Assembly: GCF_007744675.1 (NCBI RefSeq)
Contig: NZ_CP036269.1
Coordinates: 3,389,546 to 3,453,545, forward strand
Origin: Gimesia alba
Lineage (GTDB): Bacteria; Planctomycetota; Planctomycetia; Planctomycetales; Planctomycetaceae
DNA: 64,000 nucleotides
Direction of reading: 5' to 3'
The notes under the pieces are model-generated. The model made no database searches. It was given only the letters and a program-made list of their open reading frames with translations, and was not told where the DNA came from. Position numbers and translations under genes: made by a program. Below are positions 54,551-61,904 of this stretch, in pieces; the stretch's first letter is position 1, and each line of letters begins with the position of its first letter.

Positions 54551-56221
54551 ATGAATCTCGTTATTTTTCTGTTAAACGTGTTCATGTTAGCCGTGTTAGT
54601 CATTCTCGTTAATGTGATACCCGAACGGTTTATCCAGTTCAGAAGTTTACAGCGATTCAAACAAATTGCTCTCTGGTTTAGTTCACCGGTAAGATCGATA
54701 TTGACCGTTTTCATTTTAAGTTTTGTACTTTCAGTTGTTGTTTCCAGTTACAAAATACCACTTCCCTGCGTTCAAGACGAGTTTGGTTATCTTCTCACGT
54801 CAGATACTTTTTCTCAGGGAAGAATAACAAACCCTACGCATCCCTTCTGGAAACATTTTGAAAGCTTTCATATTTTCCATGAACCAACTTATGCTGCAAA
54901 ATATCCTCCTGGCCAGGGGATATTTCTAGCGGTAGGTCAAGTTACCACGGGACATCCCATTGTGGGGGTCTGGTTGAGTGTTGCAATGGCATGTGCAGCG
55001 ATTTGCTGGATGCTGCATGCATGGGTCCCACCCGGATGGGCATTCCTGGGAGGTCTCATGGCTACCTTGCATCCATTGATGATTATTTGGGGACAATGTT
55101 ATTGGGGAGGAGCTGTTGCTATTCTGGGAGGGGCTCTCTTATTTGGTGCCTTGCGTCGAATCATAATGCAACCTCGTACCAGTACCACATTGATTTTTGC
55201 AACGGGTTTATTTTTACTGGCGATCAGTCGGCCATTTGAAGGCTTCTTAACAGCGATTTCAGCAGCAATTCTACTAGTCATCTGGATCGTCAAGCAAACT
55301 CAATTTTCTGGAATTCGAATCGTTCGATCATTACTAGTACCATTGGGGGCCGCGTCTTTAATAATCATTCTCTCATTGGGATATTATAATTACAAAGTAA
55401 CAGGAAACGTCTCTCGGTTTCCCTATCAGGTTCACGAAGAAAAATATTCACCGACGCCGCTTTTCCTCTGGGAAAGCCCCCGAACTGATTTGGAACCTTA
55501 CAACCCACATTTACAAAAACTCCATTATGGTTTGTCTCTGGAGAATTACAAAGTACAGCAGACTGGAAGGGGATACAGATTAACAATTTTTAGAAAAATG
55601 TTGTACTTTTTGTATTTTGTTTTCGTTTTTCCTATGGGAGTTCTTTTACTGATGACGCCCTGGGTCATGAGGGATCGCTGGGGAAGAGTTGCCTTGATTA
55701 TTGTCATATCGATTAGCCTTTTTCATTTTTGTGCTGTCACATTTTTTTTAGGTCATTATCTCGCACCAATCTTTCCACTCATCTTCTTTATTCTGATTCA
55801 ATGCGCGCGACACTGGCGAGTCTCGTTTTGGAAAGATCGGAATCGCGGCCTCCTGTTTGTGACGGGCCTCTGGATTTTGTTCGTCATCACAAGTTTTACG
55901 AAAACTCGATTTTACATTGAGAGTCCAGATCAACCTGAGATGTATGCTGTAGGATTGAAACGAGCAGACATTATTAAGAAATTGACTCAGGTTTCCCCCA
56001 AGGACCTGATTATCGTCAAGTATTCACCCCACCATAGTCCTAATGTGGAGTGGGTCTATAACCGGGCAGACATCGATGATTCAGAAATCATCTGGGCGCA
56101 TGATTTAGGCCAAAAAGAAAATAGGAAGCTCATCCAATACTTTGCAGATCGAGACGTTTGGCTACTGGAGGCAGACAGTGATCCAGTTAAACTGAGACGG
56201 CTAGTCTCTCCCTCCAGCTAG
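54551..56221 (+). CDS. GT-C-type polytopic membrane glycosyltransferase-like protein
   Basis: 556 residues with about eleven hydrophobic helices. After the second helix lies CVQDEFGYLLTSD, the acidic pair expected at the active site of GT-C enzymes (GT39/ArnT/PMT type), then RITNPTHPFWKHFE and AAKYPPGQGIFLAVG, which are conserved in a planctomycete family of such proteins. The C-terminal 110 residues are soluble and outside. It probably uses a lipid-linked sugar to modify a lipid or protein. It stands alone between two copies of the terminator repeat and is more AT-rich than genes outside, so it may be cargo of the accessory region. Confidence 0.7.
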   Translation: MNLVIFLLNVFMLAVLVILVNVIPERFIQFRSLQRFKQIALWFSSPVRSILTVFILSFVLSVVVSSYKIPLPCVQDEFGYLLTSDTFSQGRITNPTHPFWKHFESFHIFHEPTYAAKYPPGQGIFLAVGQVTTGHPIVGVWLSVAMACAAICWMLHAWVPPGWAFLGGLMATLHPLMIIWGQCYWGGAVAILGGALLFGALRRIIMQPRTSTTLIFATGLFLLAISRPFEGFLTAISAAILLVIWIVKQTQFSGIRIVRSLLVPLGAASLIIILSLGYYNYKVTGNVSRFPYQVHEEKYSPTPLFLWESPRTDLEPYNPHLQKLHYGLSLENYKVQQTGRGYRLTIFRKMLYFLYFVFVFPMGVLLLMTPWVMRDRWGRVALIIVISISLFHFCAVTFFLGHYLAPIFPLIFFILIQCARHWRVSFWKDRNRGLLFVTGLWILFVITSFTKTRFYIESPDQPEMYAVGLKRADIIKKLTQVSPKDLIIVKYSPHHSPNVEWVYNRADIDDSEIIWAHDLGQKENRKLIQYFADRDVWLLEADSDPVKLRRLVSPSS

Positions 56222-56280
56222 TCCACATTTCTTGTCACAGCTGTAAATTCACTGTGTTCGATAAGGATTGAGCAGTAATT

Positions 56281-56322
56281 AAAAAACGCCTGAATCCACA
56301 ACATTGGGATTCAGGCGTTTTT
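56281..56322 (+). terminator. Terminator repeat, copy 2
   Basis: AAAAAACGCCTGAATCC pairs with GGATTCAGGCGTTTTT. It is nearly identical to copy 3 at 58595, which lies directly downstream of the tRNA-Met gene. Confidence 0.85.
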
Positions 56323-56355
56323 CGTTTGTCTGGGTGTGTCCTCAAAAGACACAAG

Positions 56356-56401
56356 TAGCGGTGGAGGGATTCGAACCCCCGACACGCGGATTATGATTCC
56401 G
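56356..56401 (-). pseudogene. Truncated tRNA-Met remnant (3' 46 nt)
   Basis: It matches the 3' portion of the intact tRNA-Met at 58670-58743, from the discriminator base through the T arm, variable region and into the anticodon arm, then diverges after GATTCCG. The 5' half is absent. Confidence 0.85.
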
Positions 56402-56587
56402 AATTCTGAAATGCCTAACCCGTTAGATGATAATGAGAAGCAACGAGAGGGAAATGGCGTTTACACTCCGGTTTACACAAATGATTCTGAATTACAGTTT
56501 GTTGCTCGCTCTTGGGAGCACTTGTCTGAAGAACTAAGACAAGTGCTTATGAGTTTAATCAAATTTCACTTATCTAATGAACTATGA
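56402..56587 (+). pseudogene. Decayed coding tail (planctomycete element-end peptide)
   Basis: In frame it reads YTPVYTNDSELQFVARSW, then EHLSEELRQVLMSLIKF, ending at 56587. A diverged, broken copy occurs at about 54262-54340. No start of its own is credible, because the open frame upstream passes through the tRNA remnant. I believe it is the end of a lost element gene, perhaps an integrase, but cannot show that. Confidence 0.45.
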
Positions 56588-56799
56588 GCTTACTTCATTA
56601 TTTAGTAACTGAAGAATTTTAGTATTATATTCACCTGACTCTGTAATTGTGCAACTTAAGTATCAGATCTCTTGATAATCTGTTTATGTACAGTATTATG
56701 TCTGGTGTCAATTGTGACATGACGTCATTGAGAGTAAATATTCCGAATCGCGCGAAGCCAGCACAAATTTTGCCACAACATCAAAGGAATAATACCTAA

Positions 56800-57651
56800 A
56801 TGGGATCGATAGCGGATTCGGATGCGGTTCACGATATCAGCAAGATACTACCACAGCACCAGTCTGCGCTCACAATTCTTAACGGTAAGCTTCAGAAACC
56901 AGGAACTGACTCTTGTAACTGGCTGGATCTTGCATGTGGTAAAGGACAGATCATATCGCAACTCTCTGAAAATCTTTCCTCTGAGAATCGCTCGAAGCTC
57001 ATTTATTCTGGCTATGACATTAATATTGAAAATACGCGTACTGCAGGTCGGATGGCAAAAGGTCTTGGGTTCAAGTCATTTTCATTTAAACATGGTGACT
57101 TGAGCCAGTTTACGAAACTTCTCGACGATAACGAAAAGTTTGACTTTATCACATGCACAAACACAGCACACGAATTGCAACCAGGGGCATTCGCGTCGAT
57201 TATTATCGATGCACTACTTCGGCTTACAGATACAGGCGAACTATTCATTTACGACATGGAGTCGCTGATACAGCCTGAACTGGGGGCTCTTCCCTGGCGA
57301 CATGACGAGATCAGTGAATTACTTAAAGAATTATTTGATGAATTGTCCTCCAATTTTCATGTGCATGTCCCAAGTTGGAAACATTCGACATGCAAGGGGT
57401 GGACTATCGTAATTCAGCGCGAGTATCTAAATGATGTGGCTAATGAGACTATCATGAATAAGAGGGCCGACATTAACAGACGCCTTGAACTAAAAATCGA
57501 CGAAATTCTAGAGGCGCGTTTAAATGAATGTAACACAACACTGGCTACATTCACCGAATATGGAGTAGTGACAGCTAACGACGAACAAACACGGATCGAT
57601 GCACTGTACGAATTCTGGGCACTACACAACACTTTAAGGATCCGAAAATGA
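56800..57651 (+). CDS. Class I SAM-dependent methyltransferase of the TIR-nuclease cassette
   Basis: 283 residues. The SAM site is NWLDLACGKGQIISQL (motif I, about 41-56), with SGYDINIENTR (motif II Asp) and FDFITCTNTAHEL (motif IV region). The usual DNA-methyltransferase motif IV (N/D-PP-Y/F) is absent, so nucleic-acid base methylation in the standard way is unlikely; a small molecule, a protein or an RNA are all possible. The C-terminal 70 residues are charged and helical. AAGGA precedes the ATG. Its stop overlaps the start of the next gene by ATGA. Codon use is AT-rich compared with flanking core genes. Confidence 0.85.
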   Translation: MGSIADSDAVHDISKILPQHQSALTILNGKLQKPGTDSCNWLDLACGKGQIISQLSENLSSENRSKLIYSGYDINIENTRTAGRMAKGLGFKSFSFKHGDLSQFTKLLDDNEKFDFITCTNTAHELQPGAFASIIIDALLRLTDTGELFIYDMESLIQPELGALPWRHDEISELLKELFDELSSNFHVHVPSWKHSTCKGWTIVIQREYLNDVANETIMNKRADINRRLELKIDEILEARLNECNTTLATFTEYGVVTANDEQTRIDALYEFWALHNTLRIRK

Positions 57652-58460
57652 AAAGTGTATTTGTGTCCTACAATTACCGAGATTCTGAAGCACTCATGTT
57701 CGCTGACCGTTTAAACCATCATTTGGTATTATCGGATATTGAGCCAATTGACTTATATACGAGTATTTATCCACCGGCGTATGCACATGAGTCGATCGTT
57801 GACGCAATAAACAGATGTAGTATTTTTATCTGTTTTCTCGACACAAATAATCCGAATGTGATGTTTGAGCTTGGGTACGCATTCGCAAAGAACAAGCAAA
57901 TTATAATCGTTAGCGATGACTTTAAATTGATACCATTCGACGTCCAAAATTCGGTTTTCATCCAGCGAAATACACCACTTTCAAAGTTGATTCAACAAAT
58001 AGAAAACAGAGTTCAAGATCTTCAAGAACCAACATGGTACGATGAGCTTCACGTAGGTAGTCCGGTCGATCAGCTAAAAATTCTCGCGACACGCCCCGAT
58101 GTGTTAGACGGAATTACTCCACGCGAATTTGAGAAAATCATTGCCGAATGGTTCAGGTACCAAGGTTGTGACGTCACCGAACAACCGCAGGGGCCAGATA
58201 GTGGATTTGATTGTCAAGTTCAAAATTTTCGCGGTAGGACTGCTGCAGTTGAGGTGAAGAAATATAAAAGCTCATCGCAAGTGTCGATTTCCGTAGTAAG
58301 ACAACTAGTTGGGGCGATGCTGTTGGAGGACTTATCGCTAGGAATAATAGTCTCTTCTGCTCCGTTTACCCGGTCTGCCCTAAGTTTTGTTGAGAACATT
58401 GGGCCAGAAATCCTTTTGTGGACACTAGACGACATGATCCACATTAACAATCTTGGATAA
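57648..58460 (+). CDS. TIR/deoxyribosyltransferase-like domain fused to Mrr-type PD-(D/E)XK nuclease domain
   Basis: 270 residues. Residues about 1-115: the start KSVFVSYNYRDSEALMFADRL is TIR-like, and NPNVMFELGYAFAKNKQIIIV carries the Glu that in TIR/NDT-like nucleotide hydrolases acts on NAD or nucleosides. Residues about 150-265 are Mrr-like: ITPREFEKIIAEWFRYQGCDV, GPDSGFDCQV (metal Asp), AAVEVKKYKS (E-x-K), and VRQLVGAMLL. So a nucleotide-cleaving or signal-binding sensor seems joined to a DNA nuclease. It overlaps the methyltransferase gene by four bases. Both active-site sets look complete. The arrangement suggests abortive-infection or restriction defence; this is inference. Confidence 0.85.
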   Translation: MKSVFVSYNYRDSEALMFADRLNHHLVLSDIEPIDLYTSIYPPAYAHESIVDAINRCSIFICFLDTNNPNVMFELGYAFAKNKQIIIVSDDFKLIPFDVQNSVFIQRNTPLSKLIQQIENRVQDLQEPTWYDELHVGSPVDQLKILATRPDVLDGITPREFEKIIAEWFRYQGCDVTEQPQGPDSGFDCQVQNFRGRTAAVEVKKYKSSSQVSISVVRQLVGAMLLEDLSLGIIVSSAPFTRSALSFVENIGPEILLWTLDDMIHINNLG

Positions 58461-58481
58461 AGAGCTTTCGAGTTCCCCTTC

Positions 58482-58534
58482 GTCCCGCCGTCGCGTCAGC
58501 CTTCACACCTGCCAGGTTGATGCGACGGCGGGAT
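58482..58534. repeat. GC-rich long hairpin at the right end of the cassette
   Basis: GTCCCGCCGTCGCGTCA pairs with TGATGCGACGGCGGGAT (17 bp, two G-U pairs) around a 19-nt loop. The composition is unlike the AT-rich cassette next to it. No U-tract follows, so it may be a stop, an RNA-stability element, or an end of a moved segment. Confidence 0.6.
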
Positions 58535-58594
58535 GGATGTGAACGGCCCCTTTGTTTTGTCCCGAGCCGAAGCTTTTAGACATCGCAAGTCAAT

Positions 58595-58636
58595 AAAAAA
58601 CGCCTGAATCCACAATGTCGGGGTTCAGGCGTTTTT
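58595..58636 (-). terminator. tRNA-Met downstream terminator (repeat copy 3)
   Basis: AAAAAACGCCTGAATCC and GGGTTCAGGCGTTTTT. On the minus strand it follows the tRNA by about 30 bp and has a T-run, so it is the tRNA's terminator. Copies are at 54203 and 56281. Confidence 0.85.
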
Positions 58637-58669
58637 CGTTTGTCTGGGTGTGTCTTCTTATGACACAAG

Positions 58670-58743
58670 TAGCGGTGGAGGGATTCGAACCCCCGACACG
58701 CGGATTATGATTCCGCTGCTCTAACCGACTGAGCTACACCGCC
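58670..58743 (-). tRNA. tRNA-Met (CAT)
   Basis: Complete 74-nt cloverleaf on the minus strand. Acceptor GGCGGTG / CACCGCT (G1-U72), D arm GCTC-AGTCGGTTA-GAGC, anticodon stem GCGGA / TCCGC with loop ATCATAA, and T arm GGGGG-TTCGAAT-CCCTC. The CAT anticodon with this body is the elongator Met type; Ile-CAT cannot be fully ruled out by eye. CCA is not encoded. Confidence 0.95.
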
Positions 58744-59026
58744 AAATTTGGGTTGGGACACACTATATAGTATGCCCTGTGCTACTGAAAGTTAAGTCGG
58801 GAAAAAAGTGATTTTCCGGTGCTAACTTCCTTCGATATCTCACTTTATCGGCAAAAAAGCCGCTGAGAAGTCGAAAGCTTAACAAATTCCTGCTTGATCG
58901 CAAGTCAACCGCTGCATTCAAGGGGAAATGTAGACGAATTTGGTTGATTGTGACGCCATTCTCACGGCGGTATACTCATTTTCTGTGCATTCACCCTGTT
59001 TGTCCCTGCTGCGGAGCGTCTCGTCT

Positions 59027-60184
59027 ATGAAAAAATGCATTCCTTTTCTGCTGGTTGCCTGTCTGCTGTTTCTCTCCAAAGGGATGTCTGATGCCTTCGC
59101 ATTGGAACCAGAGTCCCCTGCTCTGAAAACCATCACGAAAACGGTCGTTTTTCAGCGAGGCGACGGTGGTTATCACTCGTTCCGTATTCCCGCGCTAATT
59201 GTTTCTCAAAAAGGAACGCTGCTGGCCTTTGCGGAAGGACGCAAGAACAACTTAGGAGACAGTGGCGACATCGATCTGGTTCTCAAAAGAAGCACGGATA
59301 ATGGAAAAACCTGGTCCAATTTGTCGGTGCTCTGGAATGATGGTGAAAACACCTGCGGCAATCCCTGCCCGGTGGTGGATGAATCGACGGGACGGATCTG
59401 GCTGCCTTTGACCTGGAATCATGGCAAGGATCATGAAAAGCAGATCAAAGACAAAACCGCGCGGGATACGCGGCGGGTCTATATGAGTTATTCCGATGAT
59501 GACGGCGTGACCTGGAAGACGCCTTATGAAATCACGAAGACCACGAAGATACCGGATTGGACCTGGTACGCGACTGGGCCCGGTAATGGGATTCAGCTGA
59601 CACGTGGTGCTCACAAAGGACGGCTGGTGATTCCCTGCGATCATAATGTGACGCTGGACGGAAAAGTGGTACGGCGGGCGCATGCGATTTACTCGGACGA
59701 TCATGGCAAGACGTGGCAGCTAAGTCAGCCGATTGGTGTGAAGACGAACGAATGTGCGGTCGTGGAACTGGCCGACGGTCGGTTGTTGATGAATATGCGG
59801 AGCTATCACGGTAAAAACCGGCGGGCGATTGCCTACTCTGATGATGGCGGGGCGACCTGGTCTGCGGAAACGCTGGATGCAGCGCTGATTGAGCCGGTTT
59901 GTCAAGCGAGCCTGATTCGAGTTCGTTTTCCAAAATCCGGGAAGCCGGGACAATTGCTCTTCAGTAACCCGGCCAGCAAAAAACGAGAGAAAATGACCGT
60001 GCGGTTGAGTGAAGATGACGGCAAAACATGGTCGGCTTCAAGGCTGGTATCGCCCGGGAAGGCCGCCTATTCCTCTCTGGCGGCACTCTCAGACGGTACA
60101 ATCGGTTTGCTCTATGAGCGGGATGGTTATCAGGCCATCGAATTTGTTACCTTTGATTTAGAACAATTTTTAGCGGGTCGCTAG
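59027..60184 (+). CDS. Secreted sialidase (exo-alpha-sialidase-like)
   Basis: 385 residues from the ATG 59027; the earlier in-frame start would put the signal peptide inside. Signal about 1-25 (IPFLLVACLLFLSKG). The sialidase fold is shown by the early FRIP motif (HSFRIPALIV) and at least five Asp boxes: STDNGKTW, SDDDGVTW, SDDHGKTW, SDDGGATW, SEDDGKTW. Acid residues in AEGRKNN and the late LYERDGY fit the active site. Sialidases of this type cleave terminal sialic acids from glycans; in planctomycetes they may act on algal or mucin-like polymers. Single gene, then peptidase T after 52 bp. Confidence 0.92.
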   Translation: MKKCIPFLLVACLLFLSKGMSDAFALEPESPALKTITKTVVFQRGDGGYHSFRIPALIVSQKGTLLAFAEGRKNNLGDSGDIDLVLKRSTDNGKTWSNLSVLWNDGENTCGNPCPVVDESTGRIWLPLTWNHGKDHEKQIKDKTARDTRRVYMSYSDDDGVTWKTPYEITKTTKIPDWTWYATGPGNGIQLTRGAHKGRLVIPCDHNVTLDGKVVRRAHAIYSDDHGKTWQLSQPIGVKTNECAVVELADGRLLMNMRSYHGKNRRAIAYSDDGGATWSAETLDAALIEPVCQASLIRVRFPKSGKPGQLLFSNPASKKREKMTVRLSEDDGKTWSASRLVSPGKAAYSSLAALSDGTIGLLYERDGYQAIEFVTFDLEQFLAGR

Positions 60185-60236
60185 TGGGCGTCTCGTTTCT
60201 CTTTCACATCTCCCCTGCAATATAAAGTGACATCTG

Positions 60237-61469
60237 ATGAATACATTACTCGATCGTTTTTTGCGTTACGTCAAAATTGATACTCAGTCTGATGAGACAA
60301 GTCCCTCGTTTCCCAGCACGAAAAAACAGCTGGATTTGAGCCGGATGTTGTTTGAAGAGTGTGAACAACTGGGGCTGGAAGATGTGACGATCAATGAGTA
60401 CGGGATTGTGATGGCCACGATTCCAAGTACGGTTGAGGGAGATGTGCCAGCAATTGGCTGGGTGGCACACGTCGATACGTCGCCGGAATTTTCCGGCACG
60501 CATGTGAAGCCGATCGTTCATGAAAACTATGATGGTCAGGATCTGGTACTGCCCGGCGATCCTTCGCGAGTGCTCCGAGTCAGCGAAGAACCGCGATTGA
60601 AGCAGATGGTGGGGAAAACGGTGATTACCACCGACGGGACGACTCTGCTGGGCGCTGATGACAAGTCGGGCGTGGCAGTGATGATGTCGGCAGCCGCTCA
60701 TTTAATGGAAGATCCTTCGATTGAGCATGGTCCGATCCGCCTCTGTTTTACTTGTGATGAAGAAATTGGTCGCGGTATTGAAAAGCTGGATCTGGACCTG
60801 TTCGGCGTCTGTTGTGCTTATACGCTGGACAGTGACGGTAGCGGCCGGATTGATTCGGAAACGTTTTCTGCGGACCAGGCTGTGATTACCGTGCGGGGAG
60901 TGAATACGCATCCTTCTGTGGGAAAAGGTGTGATGGTCAATGCCATTCGGATTCTCACCGATCTGATTTCACGGATGCCAACCGAGACACTCAGCCCGGA
61001 AACGACAGAGGGGCGCGAGGGATTCATTCACCCTTACCATATTGAAGGGGGTGTGGCAGAAGCCTCGGCCCGTTTGATCTTGCGGGATTTTGAGACAGAG
61101 AAACTGGCAGAATATGCCCAACTGCTGGAGTCACTGGCAGAACCCTTGCGGGAAAAACATCCGCGGGCGGAAATTACGATTTCGATCCACAAACAGTATC
61201 GCAACATGCGAGATGGTTTGCCGAAAGAGCCGCGGGCTCTGGAAAAGGCGATCGAAGCGACGCGGGCGGCTGGCCTGGAACCGAATCTGGATGTGATTCG
61301 AGGCGGAACCGATGGGAGTCTATTGACTGAAAAAGGATTGCCCACGCCAAATCTCTCCAGTGGGCAGCATAATCCGCATTCGCCACTGGAATGGACATCG
61401 GTTGAAGAGATGCAGCAGGCCGTTGATGTTTTAGTGCAACTGGCGATGCTGTGGGGGCAGGAGCGTTGA
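60237..61469 (+). CDS. pepT: Peptidase T (tripeptide aminopeptidase)
   Basis: 410 residues of M20 type. Metal ligands: AHVDTSPEFSG (His, Asp), GADDKSGVA, CFTCDEEIGRG (Glu-Glu), LDSDGSGRID and HNPHSPLEW (late His). The N-terminus DRFLRYVKIDTQSDE is the PepT start. It removes the N-terminal residue from tripeptides in the cytoplasm. It is likely in one unit with the sialidase before it only by position; there is no functional link visible. Normal length. Confidence 0.95.
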   Translation: MNTLLDRFLRYVKIDTQSDETSPSFPSTKKQLDLSRMLFEECEQLGLEDVTINEYGIVMATIPSTVEGDVPAIGWVAHVDTSPEFSGTHVKPIVHENYDGQDLVLPGDPSRVLRVSEEPRLKQMVGKTVITTDGTTLLGADDKSGVAVMMSAAAHLMEDPSIEHGPIRLCFTCDEEIGRGIEKLDLDLFGVCCAYTLDSDGSGRIDSETFSADQAVITVRGVNTHPSVGKGVMVNAIRILTDLISRMPTETLSPETTEGREGFIHPYHIEGGVAEASARLILRDFETEKLAEYAQLLESLAEPLREKHPRAEITISIHKQYRNMRDGLPKEPRALEKAIEATRAAGLEPNLDVIRGGTDGSLLTEKGLPTPNLSSGQHNPHSPLEWTSVEEMQQAVDVLVQLAMLWGQER

Positions 61470-61904
61470 ACTACCAACTGGCGAGTTGAGTGAATTCTGG
61501 TTTTTCTTCTGCTATTTTCTGAAGTGAATTGCCCGGGTTTCGGTTATTCCGGTTGGTTGGTTTAGCGGGTATGGAGAAACCATTCAGGGCAGAATGCGCA
61601 CGTCGTAGTAACGAGTTAAGAAAAACACCCTCTTGCCGGAGTCGATGCGTCTGGTTCCGGTTTTGAATGGTCGTTTAAAAATGAATCGATTATGCGGGTC
61701 ATGCCGTATCTTAATGAAAACGATTGTTTGACGACCGTTTTTTTGTGGCTTATGTTAAACATATCGGCAAGATACTTGTTTAAATAAACGTTGTACAGTT
61801 TTAGTGCAGCGCTAACCAGCGACGGTTTTCCTGCTTGCTTTCGATGAGCCCTGCTTGTGGCGGCCATCAGTAGCGGGAGAACGTACTGGTATAGAGGGGG
61901 AATT
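61470..61904. other. Intergenic region upstream of the S41 protease gene
   Basis: 435 bp. It has the TATGTTAAACATAT dyad at 61751-61764, as upstream of the outer-membrane protein at 51100. Otherwise nothing is clear; the minus-strand open frame here has no recognisable content. Confidence 0.4.
61751..61764. promoter_or_regulatory. TATGTTAAACATAT dyad, second copy
   Basis: Its 14 bases are contained in the palindrome at 51016-51032. It lies 141 bp before the S41 protease start. Confidence 0.4.

Larger units (their letters stand above)
56222..56799. other. Left boundary of the tRNA-Met island
   Basis: 578 bp. It contains the second copy of the tRNA downstream terminator and a 3' tRNA-Met remnant (56281-56401), then about 180 bp of a decayed coding tail, and an AT-rich stretch before the methyltransferase gene. 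Confidence 0.7.

Noticed and set aside
56336..56587. An 83-codon open frame beginning with a GGGIRTPDTRIMIP-type peptide
   Set aside because: That peptide is the translation of the tRNA remnant, a well-known false protein. Only the downstream tail may be a real coding remnant.
57648..58460. Classical type IV restriction enzyme (Mrr alone)
   Set aside because: The TIR/NDT-like N-terminal domain and the coupled methyltransferase are not part of a standard Mrr system.
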